From CAYVTV01 sp964526475 (GTDB taxonomy: Bacteria > Bacteroidota > Bacteroidia > Bacteroidales > GCA-2748055): 64,000 nucleotides of DNA. Location of the stretch: contig CAZGKF010000004.1 in assembly GCA_964526475.1 (NCBI GenBank), forward strand, positions 45,478 through 109,477. Direction: 5' to 3'. The notes under the pieces were generated by a model, which saw only the letters and a list, made by a program, of their open reading frames with translations, made no database searches and was not told where the DNA came from. How positions within the stretch are numbered: position 1 is the first letter of the stretch; each line of letters opens with the position of its first letter. Both the position numbers and the translations under genes were made by a program. Shown here piece by piece: positions 1 through 8,597 of this stretch.

Positions 1-1
1 G

Positions 2-607
2 GTAACTGTTTTGTCTATGATGGCATTTATGCTGGCTTATAAGAGAGGGTTTCTGGATAACTCAGACTATGTGGGACTTATTCGTGAACTATCTGAAATA
101 CCTGCTAAAATTGAAAAAATACTATCACAAAATGAATTGTTTAAGACATTGGCCGGAAAATATCAGAACTCAACAAATTTTTTATATCTGGGCAGGGGAT
201 ATTCATTTCCCGTTGCACTGGAAGGTGCATTAAAACTCAAAGAAATATCATATATTCATGCAGAAGGGTACCCCGCTGCTGAGATGAAGCATGGTCCAAT
301 AGCTCTTATTGACCAGAATATGCCTGTTGTTGTTATTGCTACTAAAGATAAATCTTATGAAAAGATAGTTAGCAATATTCAGGAAGTCAAGGCAAGAAAA
401 GGTGAAGTCATTGCCATTATTACAGAAGGAGATGATATTATATCAGGTGTTGCTGATTATACGGTGGAAATACCGCAGGCAGATGAAAAATTGTCCTCGC
501 TGCTATCTGTTATTCCGCTCCAGTTAATCGCCTATCATATAGCTATTCTGCGCGGCTGTAATGTTGATCAACCCAGGAACCTTGCAAAATCCGTAACCGT
601 TGAATAA
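2..607 (+). CDS. glmS: Glutamine-fructose-6-phosphate aminotransferase, C-terminal part
   Basis: Partial gene: the reading frame is open from the window edge and only about 201 C-terminal residues are visible. These match the isomerase half of GlmS, the second SIS domain. The conserved features are SGVADYTVEIP, a helix rich in LSMMAFMLAYKRG, the sugar-phosphate-binding segment YLGRGYSFPVALEGALKLKE, the AEGYPAAEMKHGP motif, and the C-terminal tail PRNLAKSVTVE that closes the active site in this family. The enzyme makes glucosamine-6-phosphate, the first committed step to UDP-GlcNAc. That is the precursor of the uronate pathway encoded just downstream on the other strand. The glutaminase half lies outside the window. 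Confidence 0.97.
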   Translation, partial: VTVLSMMAFMLAYKRGFLDNSDYVGLIRELSEIPAKIEKILSQNELFKTLAGKYQNSTNFLYLGRGYSFPVALEGALKLKEISYIHAEGYPAAEMKHGPIALIDQNMPVVVIATKDKSYEKIVSNIQEVKARKGEVIAIITEGDDIISGVADYTVEIPQADEKLSSLLSVIPLQLIAYHIAILRGCNVDQPRNLAKSVTVE

Positions 608-682
608 TATTTATCTTCCCTACTTTTTTCTGCCACAAAAAAGCAGGCAAAAAGTCACCACGGATTACAACCTTCATGCCCA

Positions 683-714
683 CATACTTTTTTGCAGCAG
701 CGCAAAAAAGTATG
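683..714. repeat. Perfect 13-bp inverted repeat after glmS
   Basis: CATACTTTTTTGC at 683-695 and its exact reverse complement at 702-714 flank a six-base loop. A-rich sequence follows, so it could act as a two-way terminator between glmS and the convergent rmlB operon. A degenerate relative of the motif lies at about 625-650. Confidence 0.6.
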
Positions 715-740
715 CAAAAAACGCCGCCGCTTAGGTGAAA

Positions 741-935
741 TCGCTTCCTAAAAACTCAATCCTACTGCCAACTTTTTTCACTTTGCGACTGCCAACTGCA
801 TACTGCCAACTTTTTTATTTACGCGATTTCCCGAAGGCGGGGAGTTATTCTATATTACAATCACTTCCTAAAAACCCAATCATACTGCCAACTTTTTTCA
901 CTTTGCGACTGCCAACTGCCCTCTGCCAACTTTTT
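741..935. repeat. Two direct repeat copies with 120-bp spacing
   Basis: A block of about 75 bases beginning TCGCTTCCTA at 741 recurs from 861 with few changes. The spacing is exactly 120 bases. Each copy contains several CTGCCAACTTTTTT sub-repeats. No coding role is visible. Confidence 0.75.
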
Positions 936-1074
936 TTACCTTGCCAACCCGCCCCGGCCAAAAAGCCTCAGGTTTGCACAATCCGTGGACTTCCTGCGCA
1001 CATAAGCTCTTAATTATAATTTTTTCTATAGCTTCCTTTAATACTTTAAATAATAGTTGTTGTTCCTGATAACG

Positions 1075-1099
1075 CTGTCAGGTCCAAGGACGCTGACAG
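1075..1099. repeat. Imperfect hairpin in the glmS-rmlB gap
   Basis: CTGTCAGGTCC (1075-1085) can pair with GGAC-G-CTGACAG (1088-1099), leaving one bulged G. No T-run follows on either strand, so it is not a convincing intrinsic terminator. Confidence 0.4.
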
Positions 1100-1256
1100 G
1101 TTTTGCTCTTCGAAGTTTTAAGGTAGGAGAGTTGCAAACTGCTGATAAAGTTGACTCATTCTAAAATAGTTACTATTTAATTTTCTGATATTGGAACTAC
1201 CATTAAAAAAAATGGTAAACCGCCTGAAACTTCCCGTAAAAAACCACACAAGCAGA

Positions 1257-2309
1257 TTACCTTTTCAGGTATTGTTCTTCATAATATTTCTGATAATCAC
1301 CGGTAATAACATTTCTCATCCAGTTATCATTACTCAGGTACCAGTCTGCTGTTTTCTCCAACCCGGAATTAAAATCATGAAATGGAACCCACTTAAGTTC
1401 CTTATTAATTTTTGAAGAATCTATCGCATATCTATGATCGTGACCTGCCCTGTCCTTAACATAAGTAATCAACTTTTCAGATGTTCCGGCAGCACGTTTT
1501 AGTTTTAAATCCATGATACGGCATAACTTAATGACGAGGTCAATATTTTTCCACTCATTGTTACCGCCAATATTATAGGTTTCACCTATCATGCCCTGAT
1601 GAAAAACAATATCGATAGCTTCAGCATGATCTCCCACATAAATCCAGTCTCGTACATTATCCCCTTTTCCATACACCGGAACAGGGATATTGTTTTTTAT
1701 ATTATTGATAGTCAGAGGAATCAATTTCTCCGGAAACTGGTTAGGTCCGTAATTATTACTACAGTTTGATAGTACTACAGGTAATCCATAGGTATTATGA
1801 TATGCCCGCACAAAATGGTCACTACTTGCTTTTGAAGCTGAATAAGGACTTTTGGGAGAATAAGGAGTCTCTTCCGTGAAAAACCCTTCTTTACCCAGGC
1901 TACCGTAAACTTCATCTGTGGAAATATGATAGAACAATTTCCCGGAAAAACTTTCTTTCCATAATTCTCTGGCTGCATTAAGAAGATTAACTGTTCCTAT
2001 AACATTAGTAAAAACGAATTCGTCAGGACTTGAAATTGAACGGTCAACATGCGACTCTGCTGCAAGATGTATGATCCCCTGAAATGGGAATTTTTTAAAA
2101 ACATTTTCAATAAGTTTCCTGTCTGTAATATCTCCTTTGATAAAAGTATAATTTTTCATTTCTTCCACATCTCTCAGGTTCTCAAGATTTCCCGCATAGC
2201 TAAGCTTATCGAGATTTATCACATGGTAACCGGAATATTTTTTAACAAAAAGCCTGACAACATGTGATCCTATAAATCCTGCTCCTCCGGTTATAAGAAT
2301 ATATTTCAT
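1257..2309 (-). CDS. rmlB: dTDP-glucose 4,6-dehydratase
   Basis: 350-residue extended SDR enzyme. It converts dTDP-glucose to dTDP-4-keto-6-deoxyglucose, the second step of dTDP-rhamnose and related deoxysugar synthesis. The N-terminus carries the NAD-binding motif GGAGFIGSH. The catalytic STDEVYG segment (about 130-136) holds the Asp-Glu pair typical of dehydratases, and YSASK (Tyr156, Lys160) completes the active site. The open frame extends 44 codons upstream into galE, but that extension has no family similarity. The ATG at 2309, four bases after the galE stop, gives the normal family start. It is the last gene of the leftward sugar operon. No rmlA, rmlC or rmlD is present in the window, so the final product is unknown. 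Confidence 0.95.
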   Translation of the reverse strand: MKYILITGGAGFIGSHVVRLFVKKYSGYHVINLDKLSYAGNLENLRDVEEMKNYTFIKGDITDRKLIENVFKKFPFQGIIHLAAESHVDRSISSPDEFVFTNVIGTVNLLNAARELWKESFSGKLFYHISTDEVYGSLGKEGFFTEETPYSPKSPYSASKASSDHFVRAYHNTYGLPVVLSNCSNNYGPNQFPEKLIPLTINNIKNNIPVPVYGKGDNVRDWIYVGDHAEAIDIVFHQGMIGETYNIGGNNEWKNIDLVIKLCRIMDLKLKRAAGTSEKLITYVKDRAGHDHRYAIDSSKINKELKWVPFHDFNSGLEKTADWYLSNDNWMRNVITGDYQKYYEEQYLKR

Positions 2310-2313
2310 TTGT

Positions 2314-3351
2314 TTAATTTTTTGCCATTGTTGAACGATAATATTTTTCCCAGTTCCAGGCTGAAAGTAAGGTCTCCTCCATACCGGTTTCAGCTTTCCA
2401 GCCCAGTTCCTTATTTGCATATTCAGTACTGGCATATACACATTCTATATCCCCTTCTCTTCTTCCTGTTACAGTATATTTTACCTTTTGTCCGGTGGAT
2501 TTCTCAAAAGCACGGATAACCTCGAACACAGAGAATCCCTTCCCTGTTCCAAGATTAAAAACCTCAAAAGGTTTTTTACTTTTCTTATCCTTAAGTCTCT
2601 TAATTGCCACAATATGTGCTTTCGAGAGATCTACAACATTGATGTAATCGCGTATTGCGCTGCCATCAGGCGTATTGTAATCCTCCCCAAATACTTTCAG
2701 CTTATCCTGCAATCCATAAGCAGTCTGTGTAATAAACGGAACAAGGTTATTAGGAACACCTATAGGCAGTTCTCCTATCAGAGCAGTTTTATGTGCACCG
2801 ATGGGATTAAAATATCTCAATGATACTATTCTGAGAAAGTTATTTACAAATTGTGTCTCCTGCAATATTTCCTCTGAAATCTGCTTTGTATTACCATAAG
2901 GTGAATTAGCTTTTTTAAAAGGAGCCCTTTCAGTAACCGGAAGTTCATCAGGTTCCCCGTAAACAGTACATGAAGAACTGAAAACAAAATCGGTAATTTC
3001 TTTTCTTATCATATTCTCAAGCAGATTTATGAGGGAAAAGATGTTATTATAATAATATTTCAATGGAAAATGTACTGATTCTCCCACAGCTTTTAATGCA
3101 GCAAAATGAATTATGGAGGATATCCCGGAGTATTTGTCAAAAATATAATTAACTTTTTCCTTCCCGGTAAGATCCACACATTCAAATAATGGCCGTTTCC
3201 CTGTGATCTTCTCAATCCCATCCAGAACTCCGATATTTGAATTGGAAAGATTATCTACAACAAGTACTTCCGAGCCTTCCTGCAGAAGTTCCACCACAGT
3301 GTGCGATCCGATGTATCCGGTGCCGCCGGTAACAAGAATTAATTCTTTCAT
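2314..3351 (-). CDS. galE: UDP-glucose 4-epimerase
   Basis: 345-residue extended SDR. It carries TGGTGYIGSH at the N-terminus for NAD binding, SSSCTVYGEP around residue 127 and YGNTK (Tyr152, Lys156) as the catalytic pair. The C-terminal NLGTGKGFSVFEVI segment is typical of GalE. The enzyme interconverts UDP-glucose and UDP-galactose, and some members also act on the N-acetyl sugars. Its place between wbpA and rmlB suggests it supplies UDP-Gal or UDP-GalNAc for the same surface polysaccharide. The gene follows wbpA by 19 bases and precedes rmlB by four. Substrate preference cannot be read from the sequence. Confidence 0.93.
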   Translation of the reverse strand: MKELILVTGGTGYIGSHTVVELLQEGSEVLVVDNLSNSNIGVLDGIEKITGKRPLFECVDLTGKEKVNYIFDKYSGISSIIHFAALKAVGESVHFPLKYYYNNIFSLINLLENMIRKEITDFVFSSSCTVYGEPDELPVTERAPFKKANSPYGNTKQISEEILQETQFVNNFLRIVSLRYFNPIGAHKTALIGELPIGVPNNLVPFITQTAYGLQDKLKVFGEDYNTPDGSAIRDYINVVDLSKAHIVAIKRLKDKKSKKPFEVFNLGTGKGFSVFEVIRAFEKSTGQKVKYTVTGRREGDIECVYASTEYANKELGWKAETGMEETLLSAWNWEKYYRSTMAKN

Positions 3352-3370
3352 AGGTATAGAATATTGAATA

Positions 3371-4660
3371 TTAAAGACTCCAGTATTTCAGTTTATTGAT
3401 CTTGTTTCTGTAAATCCCTTTCAAATCTACCATTACAGCGTTTTTATCAGTAATATCATTAAAATAACTATCATCAAGATCAATGTATTCTTTATGTGGT
3501 ACTGCCAGAATAACAGCATCATACGGTGGAGACACAGATTCTGCAAGATCTATTCCGTATTCCTCTTTAACCTCCTCTTTTGAAGCACAGGAATCGATAA
3601 TATCCACATGAAGTCCAAACTCTTTCAATTCTCTTATTACATCAATTACTTTTGAGTTACGTATATCGCTTACATTTTCCTTGAAAGTAATTCCCATCAC
3701 CAGTACTTTTGAGCCCTTCAATACTTTTCCCACAGGGATCATTTTCTGCACTATCTGTTTTGCAACATATGCACCCATTTCATCATTTATTCCCCGACCA
3801 GCATTTATTATCCTTGCGTGATGTCCGTACATTGCTGACTTATAGGTAAGATAATATGGATCAACGCCAATACAATGACCTCCGACAAGTCCGGGAAAAA
3901 ACCTGAGAAAATTCCACTTGGTTCCAGCAGCTTCAAGTACTTCATAGGTATTTATGTTCATTTTATTGAAGATCATTGAAAGCTCATTCATAAAAGCGAT
4001 GTTTATATCCCGTTGAGTATTTTCAATTATTTTAGCTGCCTCTGCTACTTTTATGGAAGATGCCTTATAAACACCGGCATCAATGATATCTCCGTAAACC
4101 CTTGCAATTTCTTCAGATGATTCCCTGTCACATCCTGAAGTTACTTTAATAATTTTTGTAAGTGTATGCTCCCTGTCTCCGGGATTAATCCTTTCCGGAG
4201 AAAAGCCAACTTTAAAATCATTTATGTAAACTAAGCCTGATCCTCTCTCCAGAAGCGGAACACAATCTTCCTCTGTACAACCCGGATATACAGTTGATTC
4301 ATAAACAACATAGTCTCCTGCCTTTAATACCTTAGATACAATTTTTGTTGCACTTAGCAAAGGTTTTAGATCGGGGTTTTTATGCTCATCAACCGGGGTG
4401 GGAACGGCAATGATGAAAAATCTTGCTTCACGAAGATCATCAGGATCAGCAGAAAAAGTAATGTCCCTGTCAAGAAAGTCTTCCCGCTTAAGTTCCTTAC
4501 TCGGGTCAATATTTTTTTTCATCATTTCAACACGCCCCTGATGTATGTCGAATCCTATTACAGAAAACTTTCTGGCAAATTCAAGAGCTATCGGTAATCC
4601 TACATATCCAAGCCCGATTACAGCAAGCTTGTATTCTTTTTCATTAAGTTGCTGATACAT
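3371..4660 (-). CDS. wbpA: UDP-N-acetylglucosamine 6-dehydrogenase
   Basis: 429-residue nucleotide-sugar dehydrogenase of the WbpA/TviB type. The Rossmann motif is GLGYVGLP near residue 16. The segment YESTVYPGCTEE is characteristic of the UDP-GlcNAc branch rather than UDP-glucose dehydrogenase. The catalytic cysteine lies in GGHCIGVDPYY (Cys263). The product oxidises C6 of UDP-GlcNAc to the uronic acid using NAD. With wbpB, wbpE and wbpD immediately upstream it forms the complete route to UDP-2,3-diacetamido-2,3-dideoxy-glucuronate. The gap to wbpB is two bases. A UDP-GalNAc dehydrogenase (WbpO) is the main alternative by sequence type, but the neighbours favour WbpA. Confidence 0.93.
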   Translation of the reverse strand: MYQQLNEKEYKLAVIGLGYVGLPIALEFARKFSVIGFDIHQGRVEMMKKNIDPSKELKREDFLDRDITFSADPDDLREARFFIIAVPTPVDEHKNPDLKPLLSATKIVSKVLKAGDYVVYESTVYPGCTEEDCVPLLERGSGLVYINDFKVGFSPERINPGDREHTLTKIIKVTSGCDRESSEEIARVYGDIIDAGVYKASSIKVAEAAKIIENTQRDINIAFMNELSMIFNKMNINTYEVLEAAGTKWNFLRFFPGLVGGHCIGVDPYYLTYKSAMYGHHARIINAGRGINDEMGAYVAKQIVQKMIPVGKVLKGSKVLVMGITFKENVSDIRNSKVIDVIRELKEFGLHVDIIDSCASKEEVKEEYGIDLAESVSPPYDAVILAVPHKEYIDLDDSYFNDITDKNAVMVDLKGIYRNKINKLKYWSL

Positions 4661-4662
4661 AA

Positions 4663-5631
4663 CTAAGAAATTATATCTTTAATAAATGGATGATACTCTC
4701 CCTTTTTCCCAACAGGAATAGAATTCCTTATTGAATAAACGGTTTCGATAGACTTTCTTGAATCTTCCAGACCATATCCATTAACTTTGAGTATTTCTTC
4801 ATATGTTTTCGTATGGAGTTCAGTAAACCCGTCCGAAAATTCAATTTCCTGCCCGTCTATAGTAATCGAACGATATGTTCTTTTTTCTTTACTTTTTATA
4901 TTCTCCGGAATATCATTATAATCTACACTAAGATACCACCGTATTCTTGCTTTTTCAAGTATTAAATAACCGGCTGCTTTATCGGGTTCAAGAATATGAA
5001 CTATATTTTCCTTTACCGATCCAAAAATCCATGTTAACATGTCAAAAAAATGAACTCCAATATTTGTTGCAATCCCTCCTGATTTCTGCACATCTCCTTT
5101 CCATGAGAACTGGTACCAGTTTCCACGACTTGTAATATACGCAAGATCTATATCGAAAATTTTATCTTTGGGAGCCTTCAGGATTTTTTCACGAAGAGAA
5201 ATAATAACTGGATGGTAGCGTAATTGAAGTACATTGTAAACTTTTCTTCCCGTTTCATTCTCCAAATGCTGGAGGGCATCAATATTCCAGGGATTCAGTA
5301 CCACAGGTTTCTCGCATATTGCATCAATATCATTCCGGAGAGCAAAACGAATATGCGAATCGTGCAGATAATTAGGAGAACAAATGCTGACATAATCTAA
5401 TTTTTTTCCTGATCTTTTTAGCATATCTATATGTCTGTCGAAACGTTCAAATTCGACAAAAAAATCAGCTTCAGGAAAATATGAATCAATAAAACCTATA
5501 CTGTCAAACTTGTCTAAGGCAGCTATCAGGTTATGGCCAAGGTCTTTAATAGCTTTAATATGTCTGCTTGCTATATAACCGGCTATTCCTATTAATGCAA
5601 AACTTTTTACATCCTTATTATCAGTAACCAT
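4663..5631 (-). CDS. wbpB: UDP-GlcNAcA 3-dehydrogenase (Gfo/Idh family)
   Basis: 322-residue Gfo/Idh/MocA oxidoreductase that closely resembles Pseudomonas WbpB over its whole length. Conserved stretches include FALIGIAGYIASRHIKAIKD, LDYVSICSPNYLHDSHI, the catalytic-site CEKPVV, LQLRYHP, SRGNWYQFSWKGD and TNIGVHFFDML. WbpB oxidises the C3 hydroxyl of UDP-GlcNAcA to a ketone. In Pseudomonas the NADH formed is re-oxidised with 2-oxoglutarate in a coupled cycle with WbpE. The gene is packed between wbpD (7-base gap) and wbpA (2-base gap), consistent with one transcript and coupled enzymes. Confidence 0.93.
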   Translation of the reverse strand: MVTDNKDVKSFALIGIAGYIASRHIKAIKDLGHNLIAALDKFDSIGFIDSYFPEADFFVEFERFDRHIDMLKRSGKKLDYVSICSPNYLHDSHIRFALRNDIDAICEKPVVLNPWNIDALQHLENETGRKVYNVLQLRYHPVIISLREKILKAPKDKIFDIDLAYITSRGNWYQFSWKGDVQKSGGIATNIGVHFFDMLTWIFGSVKENIVHILEPDKAAGYLILEKARIRWYLSVDYNDIPENIKSKEKRTYRSITIDGQEIEFSDGFTELHTKTYEEILKVNGYGLEDSRKSIETVYSIRNSIPVGKKGEYHPFIKDIIS

Positions 5632-5638
5632 ATTCAGA

Positions 5639-6220
5639 TTAATTAATTTTTTTAATCAAATTATTTTCTAATTTGTATTTCTCATTACTTTCAGTACAAG
5701 TGGCTATCCCAAGAAGGTTGAAGTCAAGGCGGTGACCATACTCACTTATCCATCCTGCATGTCTTGCCGGATTACCTATAAAAAGAGCATAATCCGGAAC
5801 ATCTTTGGTTACAACAGCACCCGCTCCGATTAAAGCATAGCTGCCAATTGTATTTCCACATAAAACAGTTGCATTAGCACCAATAGATGCCCCTTTTTTC
5901 ACAAGGGTCTGTACATACTGATCACGGCGGACAACTGCACTCCTCGGGTTAAGGATATTGGTAAATACCATGGAAGGCCCCAGAAAAACATCATCTTCAC
6001 ATATAACCCCGGTATAAATTGAAACATTATTCTGAACTTTGACATTATTACCCAGAATTACCCCGGGAGATACAACTACATTTTGTCCAAGATTGCATCT
6101 TTCTCCCAGAATGGAACCCTGCATGATATGAGAAAAATGCCATATTTTCGTACCATTTCCAATTTTGCAACCATCATCAATAATGGCTGTTTCGTGAGCG
6201 AAATAATTTCTTTCAGACAT
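5639..6220 (-). CDS. wbpD: UDP-3-amino-GlcNAcA N-acetyltransferase
   Basis: 193-residue left-handed beta-helix acetyltransferase of the WbpD type. Hexapeptide repeats run from about residue 14 to 160 (for example IGNGTKIWHFSHI, NNVKVQNNVSIYTGV, IGANATVLCGNTIG), followed by the GAGAVVTKDVPDYALFIGNPARH segment common to the fold. It uses acetyl-CoA to acetylate the 3-amino group made by WbpE, giving UDP-2,3-diacetamido-glucuronate. The start lies three bases after the wbpE stop. The specific assignment rests on the complete wbpE-D-B-A set, because hexapeptide transferases alone are hard to tell apart. Confidence 0.9.
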   Translation of the reverse strand: MSERNYFAHETAIIDDGCKIGNGTKIWHFSHIMQGSILGERCNLGQNVVVSPGVILGNNVKVQNNVSIYTGVICEDDVFLGPSMVFTNILNPRSAVVRRDQYVQTLVKKGASIGANATVLCGNTIGSYALIGAGAVVTKDVPDYALFIGNPARHAGWISEYGHRLDFNLLGIATCTESNEKYKLENNLIKKIN

Positions 6221-6223
6221 ATC

Positions 6224-7351
6224 TCAATTGTAAAATTCAACAATTTTGTTTGTAATATAATTCAACTGTTCTTCATCAAGCTCAGTGTGCATGGGCAAAG
6301 AAAGTACCTGGTCGCATAATTCTTCTGCTACCGGAAAATCTCCTTTCATATATCCCGGATCAATATAGGCATCCTGAAGATGAAGAGGAACAGGATAATA
6401 AATCATAGTCGGAACCTTGTTTTTTTGAAGGAAACTTTTCAGTTCATCCCTTCTGTTGTTTAAAACTTTCAAAGTATACTGATGAAAAATGTGGTTCGAC
6501 CATGTTACACGTGAAGGAATCCGGAAACAGGGGTGATTGTTAAGTTTTCTATCATAAAAAGCTGCTGCCTCCTGCCTTGCCGAATTATACTCATCAAGAC
6601 ATTTAATTTTTACATTAAGTATTGCAGCCTGGATAGTATCGAGCCTGGAATTTACTCCAACACAGCTATATAGATATTTTTCCTTCATGCCGTGATTGAC
6701 AATGGCTTTAATTTTTTCAGCAAGCTCCGTATCTTCAGTAAATATGGCTCCGCCGTCTCCCCAGGCACCAAGGTTTTTTGAAGGGAAAAAGGATGTACAG
6801 GCAATATTACCCAAGGTGCCCGCTTTTTTTCTTTCCCCTGAGGGAAAAATAAAATCAGTCCCTAATGACTGTGCTGCGTCTTCAATAATATAAAGGTCAT
6901 ACTTTGATGCAAATTCATTAATTCTTGCCATATCTGAACACTGACCAAAGAGGTGAACCGGTATAATCGCTTTTACACCTGGTGTAATAACATCATTCAG
7001 TTTATCAGCATCTATATTAAAGTTATCCGGATCAACATCACACATAACCGGTTTCATCCCCAAAAGTTTAATAACCTCAACGGTGGAAACGAATGTGAAA
7101 GGGGTGGTAATTATTTCATCACCAGGTTTAAGATCAAGTGCCATTAAAGCAACCTGCAGTGCATCTGTTCCATTCCCACAAGTGATTACATAAGGAATAT
7201 CAAGATAACTTCTGAGGGATTCCTGAAATTGATATACCTGTTCCCCCCTTATGAATGTTGCAGAATCAATTACTTCACCAATGGCATTGTCAATTTCCCG
7301 CTTTATTTTATCATACTGACCTGAGAGGTCAACCATTCTAATTTCCTTCAT
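6224..7351 (-). CDS. wbpE: UDP-3-keto-GlcNAcA aminotransferase (PLP)
   Basis: 375-residue DegT/DnrJ/EryC1 aminotransferase. It has the glycine-rich CGNGTDALQVAL segment, the cofactor-contacting EDAAQSLG motif near residue 157, and the PLP lysine in FFPSKNLGAWGDGGA (Lys192). The C-terminus NHIFHQYTLKV and YYPVPLHLQ fit sugar aminotransferases. It transfers an amino group from glutamate to the 3-keto intermediate made by WbpB. It is the first gene of a six-gene leftward operon (wbpE, wbpD, wbpB, wbpA, galE, rmlB) with gaps of 2 to 19 bases. About 200 bases separate it from the divergent SPOR gene; no strong promoter motif was found on this strand there. Confidence 0.92.
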   Translation of the reverse strand: MKEIRMVDLSGQYDKIKREIDNAIGEVIDSATFIRGEQVYQFQESLRSYLDIPYVITCGNGTDALQVALMALDLKPGDEIITTPFTFVSTVEVIKLLGMKPVMCDVDPDNFNIDADKLNDVITPGVKAIIPVHLFGQCSDMARINEFASKYDLYIIEDAAQSLGTDFIFPSGERKKAGTLGNIACTSFFPSKNLGAWGDGGAIFTEDTELAEKIKAIVNHGMKEKYLYSCVGVNSRLDTIQAAILNVKIKCLDEYNSARQEAAAFYDRKLNNHPCFRIPSRVTWSNHIFHQYTLKVLNNRRDELKSFLQKNKVPTMIYYPVPLHLQDAYIDPGYMKGDFPVAEELCDQVLSLPMHTELDEEQLNYITNKIVEFYN

Positions 7352-7503
7352 GATTCAGAAATAAAACCCTTACGAAGGTAATTATTACCATTGAAAAATA
7401 ATATATGACAAGAACAATCTTTGATGTATTGAACTGTTAATAGTTATTAATGGTATGAGCAGAGTGATAAAAAATAAGTAATAATTCTATTGTTCATTAT
7501 TTT

Positions 7504-7535
7504 TTTGCAAAGGCTGAAAATCAACTCTATATTTG
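7504..7535 (+). promoter_or_regulatory. Bacteroidota-type promoter for the SPOR gene
   Basis: TTTG at 7504-7507, a 20-base spacer, then TATATTTG at 7528-7535 match the TTTG / TAnnTTTG consensus. The downstream TTG start codon begins 27 bases further on. Confidence 0.7.
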
Positions 7536-7561
7536 TTTAATTTTGTCAAAAACAATAGGAC

Positions 7562-8596
7562 TTGAAGATATCCGAATATATCAGAGATCTGCTGCTTTTC
7601 CACGAAAAGTTGGTATTACCGGGCCTGGGTGTTTTTCAGATTCAAAGAAAACCTGCTGTTTTTGAAGAACACAGGGTAATCCCTCCCCAATCAGTTATTG
7701 TTTTTAATACTGAAATTACTGACGATGATAAAGTTCTTTCGTCCCGGATTGCTGAAGCAGAGGAGATTGAGCCTGAACAGGCAACTAAAAAGGTATTTGA
7801 TTACGTTGAAAAAATCAAATCAGCTTTCAGCAAAGGGGAACAATTTATTATGGAGGGATTCGGAACCTTATTAATAGATGAAAACAGTAATTATGTTTTC
7901 CTAAAAGATGATTATCTCGTTATTGATTTTGAAACAACCGGTTTCGAATCTTTTGTACTTGATCCATTTGAAGACGAAATTAAACCGGAAGGGGAAAATA
8001 TTGAAAAATCAAAGAAAACTGTAATTCCCTCCGACGAATATACAGATGAAGAAAAGTACGAAAATGATTTTACTGAAATAAAGAAAAGTAACCAGGGATT
8101 TTTGTGGATTTTAAGTGGATCTATCGTTGTAATCCTGATTTCTTTTATTATTATTTCACTAACTACTGACATTTTTAATGACTTTGATACGAACCTCTTC
8201 AAAACTCAGAAAAGCGAAAATACCAGGGAACCTGAATTTATTTTTGGTGGTGAAGATGATTTTGACAGAACGATCGAATCAACTATTGATTCCCTTACAA
8301 AACTTGAAAATGCTTTGAGGATCACTGAAGATGAGAAAATCCCTGAATCTGCCGTTTCTTCCGTCTACTCTGAATTTCATATTATTTCCGGAAGTTTTTC
8401 AGTAATGAGAAATGCAAATGAAATGCAAATGGAACTTAACATGAAAGGGTTCCCCAGCGTAGTTTTAAACCTTGGTGATGGGTTTTATCGCGTAAGTGCT
8501 ATTTCCTTCACTGATAAAGAAAAAGCATTAACTGAGCTGGAAACTTTCCGAAGAACAACTCCCTATAAATCAGCCTGGGTTTTAGGCCTGAATTAA
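7562..8596 (+). CDS. HU-CCDC81 and SPOR domain membrane protein
   Basis: 344 residues. The N-terminal part (about 1-120) begins KISEYIRDLLLFHEKLVLPG, typical of the bacterial HU-CCDC81 domains found with SPOR domains in Bacteroidota. An acidic linker leads to one membrane segment at about 180-200, and a C-terminal SPOR domain of about 75 residues ends the protein. SPOR domains bind denuded septal peptidoglycan, so a cell-envelope or division role is likely, with the N-terminus in the cytoplasm. The start is a TTG: an in-frame TAG at 7556-7558 lies just upstream and no ATG is available before the conserved N-terminus. A clear promoter lies immediately upstream. The stop is one base from the convergent metG stop codon. 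Confidence 0.85.
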   Translation: MKISEYIRDLLLFHEKLVLPGLGVFQIQRKPAVFEEHRVIPPQSVIVFNTEITDDDKVLSSRIAEAEEIEPEQATKKVFDYVEKIKSAFSKGEQFIMEGFGTLLIDENSNYVFLKDDYLVIDFETTGFESFVLDPFEDEIKPEGENIEKSKKTVIPSDEYTDEEKYENDFTEIKKSNQGFLWILSGSIVVILISFIIISLTTDIFNDFDTNLFKTQKSENTREPEFIFGGEDDFDRTIESTIDSLTKLENALRITEDEKIPESAVSSVYSEFHIISGSFSVMRNANEMQMELNMKGFPSVVLNLGDGFYRVSAISFTDKEKALTELETFRRTTPYKSAWVLGLN

Positions 8597-8597
8597 T

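Larger units (their letters stand above)
608..1256. other. Intergenic region with hairpins and direct repeats
   Basis: No credible gene. The stretch separates the convergent glmS and rmlB genes. It holds a perfect 13-base inverted repeat, two copies of a roughly 75-base direct repeat, and a further hairpin near 1075-1099. Open frames here are short, repetitive and have no recognisable protein features. Confidence 0.7.

Noticed and set aside
735..1013. Open frame of 92 codons with repeated residues
   Set aside because: It is the translation of the 120-base-spaced DNA repeats; no protein family features and no promoter.
2310..2441. 44-codon N-terminal extension of rmlB
   Set aside because: Lies within the 3' end of galE in another frame and lacks similarity to the family; the ATG at 2309 fits operon spacing.
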